This document shows positions 6,233 to 10,315 of a stretch of DNA of 10,315 nt, in pieces. Source of the stretch: an uncultured Bacteroidota bacterium (lineage in GTDB: Bacteria > Bacteroidota > Bacteroidia > Chitinophagales > Chitinophagaceae). The translations under genes were made by a program, and so were the position numbers. The notes under the pieces are model-generated. The model did no database searches. It was not told the origin of the DNA and saw only the letters and a program-made list of their open reading frames with translations. Position 1 is the stretch's first letter. Each line of letters starts with the position of its first letter. The DNA lies in assembly GCA_903929655.1 (NCBI GenBank), contig CAIYVS010000602.1, forward strand, positions 1-10,315, given 5' to 3'.

Positions 6233-8173
6233 TTATTTCAACTTCTCCACCGCAATATTCGTCTTCGTATTCCCCATAGCATCCCAAACATGCAGAAAAT
6301 AAGTACCCGCAGGCAACTCGCCTAAAGAGAAATGTTGTTCAGCCTGCTTGTTTTGCACCTCCCATACTTCAGTTCTCTTTCTCCCCAGCAGATCATACAC
6401 ACAAGCCCTGTCACCCATATGTAAACCACTTACTGAAATTTGCTCATTAAATGGATTTGGATAAACTGTCACCTCTCCTCTGGAGAGGCCGGGAGAGGTT
6501 AGCCCTGTCGTGCTGTCAGCAACCGTCCATGCTGCAGAAGTATCCGGCTTGTAACAACCCGCTGATGTGACATTTATAATTGCTGTGATGGTATCAGTTC
6601 CGGAGCCTTTGGTATAAGTAACTGAGGGTACTGTAGTAGTATTAAATATTGTCCCTTTATTCATCCATATTATACTATAAGCTGTTCCTGCATTGCTGAC
6701 TGTTGCATTTATAGTTACAGGATTACCGGCCGGAACACTTACAGGGCCATTTAATGTAATTGTCGGCGTAGTGTTGGCAACTACGGTAATACTTATCTGC
6801 GTGCCCGGACTAACGCATGGGCTATTGTACACAGTTAGGGTACCTGTGTAAGTGCCGGGTGCCAAGCCGGAAGGCACAGTTATTGTAATGGGCGATGTTG
6901 GTAAGGAAGTATTTGAAACATTGCTAAAGCCGGCAATAATAGCGCCCGCGCTAAACGCGATGCTATACGTTGAGGGTGAGCCGTTGGTAGCGTTATAATC
7001 AAAGTTGACACTTGTTGAGCCCTGGCATATTTTCACATTACTGCTATCCAGGCTAATGCTCAGGCCCGCTAAGTCCATAACAGTTGCTTTTGAATTATTG
7101 CCCCAATCGCTGTAGCCTACATAAGGTATGCCGCCACTGTTAATGGCAAGAGAGGTCCAGTAAACCTCTCCGGCAGAAAAGCCCGCAGTGCCCACCGTAA
7201 CCCAGCTACTGCCATTATATTTCATCACCGTAGCTTTACTATTGTTGGCAATATCCTTATATGCAACAAAAGGATTGCCACTACCATCCAGTGCCAGTGA
7301 AACCCACTCCGCCTGCCCTGCAGAAAAGCCCGCGCTGCCTACTGTTGCCCATGAACTTCCGTTGTATTTCATTACGGTAGTCTTGTTGCTGTTGGCTTTG
7401 TCCTGGTATGCAATATATGGGGTGCCGCTACCATCAATGGCAAGAGAAGTAAAGTATGCCGTATCTGCAGAAAAGCCTGCGCTGCCCACCGTAACCCAAC
7501 TACTACCATCATATTTCATCACAGTAGCTTTATTGCTGTTGTTCTCGTCCTCATAAGCTACATAAGGAGTGCCGCTGCCATCTATAGCTAAAGAGCAATA
7601 GTCAACTGCCCCGGCAGAAAAACCTGCGCTGCCCACTGCAACCCAATTGCTGCCGTCATATGTCATCACGGTTGCTTTACTGCTGTTGTTTCCGTCCTGG
7701 TACAACACATATGGAGTGCCGCTGCTATTGAGGGCTATTGTAGTATATGCAACCGAGCCCGCAGAAAAACCTGCGCTGCCCACATTGCCCCATCCTGTGC
7801 CATAATATTTTTTTACAGTGGCTTTATAACTGTTAGACCAATCGGTGTACACGATATAAGGCGTACTGCTGCTATCTACAGCTATGCGTGTATAAGTAGC
7901 TGTTCCTGTTGAAATGCCGGGACTGCCAATCGCGGTCCAACTACCGTTGCTATATTTCATCACCGTAGCTTTGTTGCCGACATTATAATCCAGGTACACC
8001 ATATAAGGCGTGCCCATAGTATCCAATGCTATTGCTGTATATTCAACCGTATTGGCTGAAAAAGCTGCATTGCCAACATTTGCCCAGCCCCCGCATTGTG
8101 CTTTAGCAGAAATTTGGCTAAATAAAAGCGATGCAAAAATGAAACCTGAGCTGAGAATAGATTTTGTGTGCAT
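6233..8173 (-). CDS. Secreted T9SS protein with seven 49-residue propeller-like repeats and Ig-like domains
   Basis: With the ATG at 8171-8173 this is a 646-residue protein. The frame is open further, but only to a TTG at 8209, and the ATG directly precedes a good signal peptide (residues 1-26, ending FSQISAKAQ). Residues 33-370 are seven tandem units of exactly 49 residues, each with VGxAGFSAG, a central LAIDGSGTPYVAY-type strand and KATVMKYxGSSW. Seven W-ending units suggest a closed seven-bladed beta-propeller. Residues about 371-465 form an Ig-like domain with the motif APGTYTGTLTV, and about 466-553 a second one. Residues 568-646 are the T9SS type A sorting domain (VYPNPF, VYDLLGRKR, LPAGTYFLHV). 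The protein is predicted to be exported by Sec and T9SS to the cell surface; binding or adhesion is inferred from the architecture, with no catalytic residues seen. It is a tandem paralogue of the broken gene to its right. Confidence 0.88.
   Translation of the reverse strand: MHTKSILSSGFIFASLLFSQISAKAQCGGWANVGNAAFSANTVEYTAIALDTMGTPYMVYLDYNVGNKATVMKYSNGSWTAIGSPGISTGTATYTRIAVDSSSTPYIVYTDWSNSYKATVKKYYGTGWGNVGSAGFSAGSVAYTTIALNSSGTPYVLYQDGNNSSKATVMTYDGSNWVAVGSAGFSAGAVDYCSLAIDGSGTPYVAYEDENNSNKATVMKYDGSSWVTVGSAGFSADTAYFTSLAIDGSGTPYIAYQDKANSNKTTVMKYNGSSWATVGSAGFSAGQAEWVSLALDGSGNPFVAYKDIANNSKATVMKYNGSSWVTVGTAGFSAGEVYWTSLAINSGGIPYVGYSDWGNNSKATVMDLAGLSISLDSSNVKICQGSTSVNFDYNATNGSPSTYSIAFSAGAIIAGFSNVSNTSLPTSPITITVPSGLAPGTYTGTLTVYNSPCVSPGTQISITVVANTTPTITLNGPVSVPAGNPVTINATVSNAGTAYSIIWMNKGTIFNTTTVPSVTYTKGSGTDTITAIINVTSAGCYKPDTSAAWTVADSTTGLTSPGLSRGEVTVYPNPFNEQISVSGLHMGDRACVYDLLGRKRTEVWEVQNKQAEQHFSLGELPAGTYFLHVWDAMGNTKTNIAVEKLK
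6471..6499. repeat. Inverted-repeat element inside the coding linker before the sorting domain
   Basis: ACCTCTCC (6471-6478) can pair with GGAGAGG (6482-6488) over a 3-base loop, or with GGAGAGGT (6492-6499). The element resembles the CCTCTCC...GGAGAGG intergenic repeats I recall from Bacteroidota genomes. Here it is translated as part of the linker TSPGLSRGEV. Only one copy is in the window. Confidence 0.4.
7064..8077 (-). repeat. Seven tandem 147-base (49-residue) coding repeats
   Basis: The codons for the GFSA-type motif recur at 8056, 7909, 7762, 7615, 7468, 7321 and 7174, every interval being exactly 147 bases. The fourth to sixth units are closest to each other in protein sequence. The first two (VGNAAFSAN, IGSPGISTG) are the most divergent, as expected if the array grew internally. 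The last unit lacks the KYxGSSW ending and leads into the Ig-like region. Confidence 0.9.
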
Positions 8174-8342
8174 AAAAAAACGATTTTGCTTTAAGCTGAA
8201 ATTAATCAATAATTCAGTGATAATTACCTATGCGCAGCATTATTGCAATGTATCATATCGTTATATAATCGCCTGTCCAAATGTTTTCATACCTCCAATT
8301 CATTGATAAAGAAAGGCTTGAGTAGAAGTGTGGAGACGCATT

Positions 8343-8990
8343 CTATTTCATCTTTTTCAAAGAAATATTTCCTCTCGTATTCCCCAAACCATCCCAAACA
8401 TGCAGAAAATAAGTACCCGCAGGCAACTCGCTCAAAGAAAAATGCTGTTCAGCCTGTTTGTTTGTCATTTCCCAAACCTCGCTTCTCTTTCTCCCCAACA
8501 GGTCATAAACACAAACCCTGTCACCCACCTGCAAACCAATTACTGTAAGTTGATTATTAAATGGATTCGGATAAACACCAACACTGTTAGTTGTTAACTT
8601 TTCACTGTTCACTGAAGTAGTGCTATCTCTTACTATCAATACCGCTGAACTGTCAGGCTCGTAACATCCTGCAGAAGTAACGCTGATAACTGCTGTAATA
8701 CTGTCTGTGCCTGGTCCCTTAAAATAAGTCACAGAAGGCACAGTAGTCGTGGCAAAGGTCGTTCCATGATTCTTCCACGTTATGCTGTATGCTGTCCCCG
8801 CGTTTGTAACCGTAGCATATATGATCAAAGGATAACCCTGCAGTTTTACGCCTGGCCCGCTAAGCGTAATGCCGGGTGTAGTATATGGATTTACAATCAT
8901 TACGAGCGCATTACTCGTATCTGCATTGGCAGTAAAGCATCCTGAAGGCATAGTGCTTATACATTTTACAACATCCGCATTCATAGGTGT
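8343..8990 (-). CDS. Open segment 3 of the broken gene: last Ig-like domains and T9SS sorting domain
   Basis: The frame follows the TAA at 8991-8993. An ATG at 8982-8984 would give 213 residues, but it lies inside Ig repeat 3 (aligned with the NGDIVKC motif) and gives no signal peptide. The segment holds the end of repeat 3, a last Ig-like domain (ITLSGPGVKL to SAGCYEPDSSA) and the sorting domain from VYPNPFNNQ to the C-terminus. Of the last 79 residues most match the intact paralogue, including VYDLLGRKR and LPAGTYFLHVWD. Confidence 0.5.
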   Translation of the reverse strand, partial: TPMNADVVKCISTMPSGCFTANADTSNALVMIVNPYTTPGITLSGPGVKLQGYPLIIYATVTNAGTAYSITWKNHGTTFATTTVPSVTYFKGPGTDSITAVISVTSAGCYEPDSSAVLIVRDSTTSVNSEKLTTNSVGVYPNPFNNQLTVIGLQVGDRVCVYDLLGRKRSEVWEMTNKQAEQHFSLSELPAGTYFLHVWDGLGNTRGNISLKKMK

Positions 8991-9650
8991 TTATGAATAG
9001 CTGCCGCTATTAGTGCCAACATAATTTCCATTCAGCAGCCATTGATACATTATCCCGCTTACATTGGATGTTGCAGTAAATGTATCAGGCGTACCTGCAC
9101 ACAAAGTATTATTGCCGCTTATAGAAAGAGTAGGGGAAATATTGGGATTCACGCTCATATTGATACTATTACTCGTATCTGCATTCGCAGTAAAACATCC
9201 GGAAGGCATGCCCGTGATACATTTTACAATATCTCCGTTGGCAGGCGTATAAGACCAGGTATTGTTGTTAGTACCAACATTGGATCCATTTACTATCCAT
9301 TGATAACTTACGTCGCTAACATTAGATGTTGCATTATATATGACAGATGCACCAGCACATATTGTATCTGTGCCTGCAATAGAAAGGGTAGGAATGACAT
9401 TTGAATTAACAGTCATAGTCATGCTATTACTGGTATCCGTATTTGTAGTGTAGCAATTGGTTAGCAAAGTTGTGATGCATTTTACTATATCAGAATTTAC
9501 AGCTGTATAAGTATAGCTGTTCGTATCGGTTCCCACATCATTTCCGTTCACCTGTCATTGGTATACTACTTCCGGAACATTGGAATTGGCAGTAAGGGTA
9601 ACAATGCTTCCGGCACAAACAGTATCAGAACCCGTTATATTAAGTGTAGG
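8877..9650 (-). repeat. Three tandem 258-base (86-residue) Ig-like repeats
   Basis: The PTL motif that opens each unit (SPTLNITG, IPTLSIAG, SPTLSISG) lies at 9650, 9392 and 9134. The following Ig domain opens at 8876 (TPGITLSG), so each interval is exactly 258 bases. Each unit has a CAG near its start, a YQW-x-x-NG-x-x-VG core and a DIVKCI...C pair of cysteines. The same pattern is common in Bacteroidota adhesin-like proteins. The intact paralogue has no copy of this array. Confidence 0.85.
8991..9557 (-). CDS. Open segment 2 of the broken gene: Ig-like repeats between the two stops
   Basis: This stretch between the TGA and the TAA encodes the rest of Ig repeat 1, all of repeat 2 and the first half of repeat 3, with motifs YQWIVNGSNVG, NGDIVKCITGMPSGCF and TLSISGNN. 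The only start available near its beginning is a GTG (9549-9551) inside the repeat, with no signal peptide and no start context. It is unlikely to be an independent gene. Confidence 0.45.
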
Positions 9651-10315
9651 ACTTCCACTTGGGTTAACGGCTAAAGTAAAAGGAATACTGCCACTGGTAC
9701 AGGTACCATTTGTTACCGTTAAAGTTCCTGTATAAGTACCTGCAGCTATATTGCCTGGCACTGTTATGGAAATGGGACTGGCCGGCAATGTGGCATTGCT
9801 CATGTTGCTAAAACCTGCGCTTGTTGCAGCTGAGCTCCATGTAATACTATATTGCGAACCATTACCCAGGCTCCCTACATAACTCAGGTTGGCGCTTGTG
9901 GCACCGAAGCATATACTGGGATTTCCCGAAAGAACAACATGTTCAATTGTTTGTACGGTAGCCTTATTACTATCAGCCCCGTCCTGGTAAGCCACATAAG
10001 GTATTCCGTTCGCATCAATAGCTATATTCCCATAAGCCGTTCCGGCAGAAAAGCCGGGGTTGCCAACATCAACCCAATTACTACCATTAAATTGCATAAC
10101 AGTGGCTTTGTTGTTATTGCTTCCATCTGGGTAGGCCACATAAGGTGTCCCGCTGCCGTCTATGGCTATTGAAATATTAAAAGCGGATCCTGCAGAAAAA
10201 CCGGCATTGCCGACATTCACCCAGTTACTGCCATTATATTTCATTACAGTAGCTTTGTCGCTATTACTTTGATCCGTAAATGCAACATAAGGAGTACCGC
10301 TTCCATCAATGGCTA
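9555..10315 (-). CDS. Open segment 1 of the broken gene: propeller units and Ig-like domain, partial
   Basis: The frame is open to the window edge. It covers the end of one propeller unit (AIDGSGTPYVAFTDQSNSDK), two further units starting VGNAGFSAG and VGNPGFSAG, an Ig-like domain with ITVPGNIAAGTYTG, and the first third of Ig repeat 1, ending PEVVYQ before TGA. The last propeller unit is one residue short in its GTAYGNIAID stretch. If the unseen start carries a signal peptide, as in the paralogue, this part could be exported by Sec. It would lack the T9SS tail and stay in the periplasm. Confidence 0.55.
   Translation of the reverse strand, partial: AIDGSGTPYVAFTDQSNSDKATVMKYNGSNWVNVGNAGFSAGSAFNISIAIDGSGTPYVAYPDGSNNNKATVMQFNGSNWVDVGNPGFSAGTAYGNIAIDANGIPYVAYQDGADSNKATVQTIEHVVLSGNPSICFGATSANLSYVGSLGNGSQYSITWSSAATSAGFSNMSNATLPASPISITVPGNIAAGTYTGTLTVTNGTCTSGSIPFTLAVNPSGSPTLNITGSDTVCAGSIVTLTANSNVPEVVYQ
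9939..10315 (-). repeat. 49-residue propeller repeats of the broken gene, running off the window
   Basis: The codons for the GFSAG motif recur at 10193 and 10046, 147 bases apart, the same period as in the intact paralogue. The part of a further unit is visible up to the right edge, so the array continues outside the window. Confidence 0.8.

Larger units (their letters stand above)
8343..10315 (-). pseudogene. Broken T9SS propeller/Ig-like protein gene, two in-frame stops, 5' end outside the window
   Basis: One minus-strand frame reads from the right edge to a TAG at 8343-8345 and is closed only by TGA at 9555-9557 and TAA at 8991-8993. The frame is identical on both sides of each stop, and homology to the intact paralogue and between repeats continues without a gap. 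In order it encodes: propeller units of 49 residues (right edge to about 9939), an Ig-like domain with AAGTYTGTLTV (about 9935-9651), three 86-residue Ig-like repeats (9650-8877), a last Ig-like domain and a T9SS type A sorting domain with VYPNPF. The TGA replaces a Trp and the TAA replaces a Tyr that the sister repeats keep. Without readthrough, the front part has no sorting domain and the later parts have no signal peptide, so no fragment could reach the surface. It is most simply a recent pseudogene; sequence error or readthrough are the alternatives. Confidence 0.75.

Noticed and set aside
7188..7556. A plus-strand open frame of 122 codons opposite the propeller repeats
   Set aside because: It is the antisense shadow of the repeat array: its sequence is itself repetitive with the same 49-codon period, and it has no start context.
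7064..8077. Regular spacing that could suggest a CRISPR array
   Set aside because: The 147-base period is coding, the units are translated in frame with conserved residues, and there is no short identical repeat with unique spacers.
8174..8209. Longer start (TTG at 8209) for the intact propeller protein
   Set aside because: The ATG at 8173 directly precedes a standard signal peptide; the extension adds 12 residues without support.
8010..8597. Three overlapping plus-strand frames across the start of the 6233-8173 gene, the gap and the end of the broken gene
   Set aside because: They cross two genes supported by homology on the minus strand and show no domain; they are chance frames.
9042..9404. 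Plus-strand open frames opposite the Ig-like repeats
   Set aside because: They mirror the coding repeats on the other strand, are Cys/Ile-rich and do not look like a folded protein.
9555..9557. TGA read as Trp (alternative genetic code)
   Set aside because: xth ends in TGA at its normal length, Trp is encoded by TGG throughout, and the second interruption is a TAA at a Tyr position, so one recoding could not explain both.

Overview
The window looks like chromosomal DNA of a member of the Bacteroidota, most likely a gliding or soil/aquatic type near Chitinophagaceae or Sphingobacteriia. Three pieces of evidence point there: secreted proteins ending in type IX secretion (T9SS) type A sorting domains, a periplasmic DPP5-like S9 peptidase, and starts without strong Shine-Dalgarno sequences, with one candidate TAnnTTTG-type -7 element. 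The species cannot be fixed from the sequence alone.

Bases 1-3577 hold a rightward run: the tail of an unrecognised gene (3-185), a secreted DPP5-like serine peptidase (216-2219) closed by a good intrinsic terminator, a small membrane-anchored haem-binding protein with one CxxCH (2291-2764), and exodeoxyribonuclease III (2813-3577). After it, about 100 bases hold a hairpin and a palindromic repeat-like sequence. A leftward CAP-domain secreted protein follows (3676-4143) and is divergent from a rightward 575-residue T9SS cargo protein (4396-6123), which ends in a terminator.

The right 4 kb is the unusual part. Two leftward paralogues stand head to tail. The first (6233-8173) is intact: signal peptide, seven tandem 49-residue units that look like a seven-bladed beta-propeller, two Ig-like domains and a T9SS tail. 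The second (8343 to beyond the right edge) has the same plan plus three extra Ig-like repeats of exactly 86 residues. It is interrupted by two in-frame stop codons (TGA at 9555-9557, TAA at 8991-8993) at positions where the sister repeats have Trp and Tyr. Reading frame is kept throughout, so it looks like a recently inactivated gene, unless the stops are sequence errors or are read through.

The peptidase, haem protein, CAP protein and T9SS proteins are all predicted to act at or outside the inner membrane; ExoIII is cytoplasmic. There is no sign that the genes form one pathway. No tRNA, rRNA, CRISPR array, transposase or phage gene was seen.
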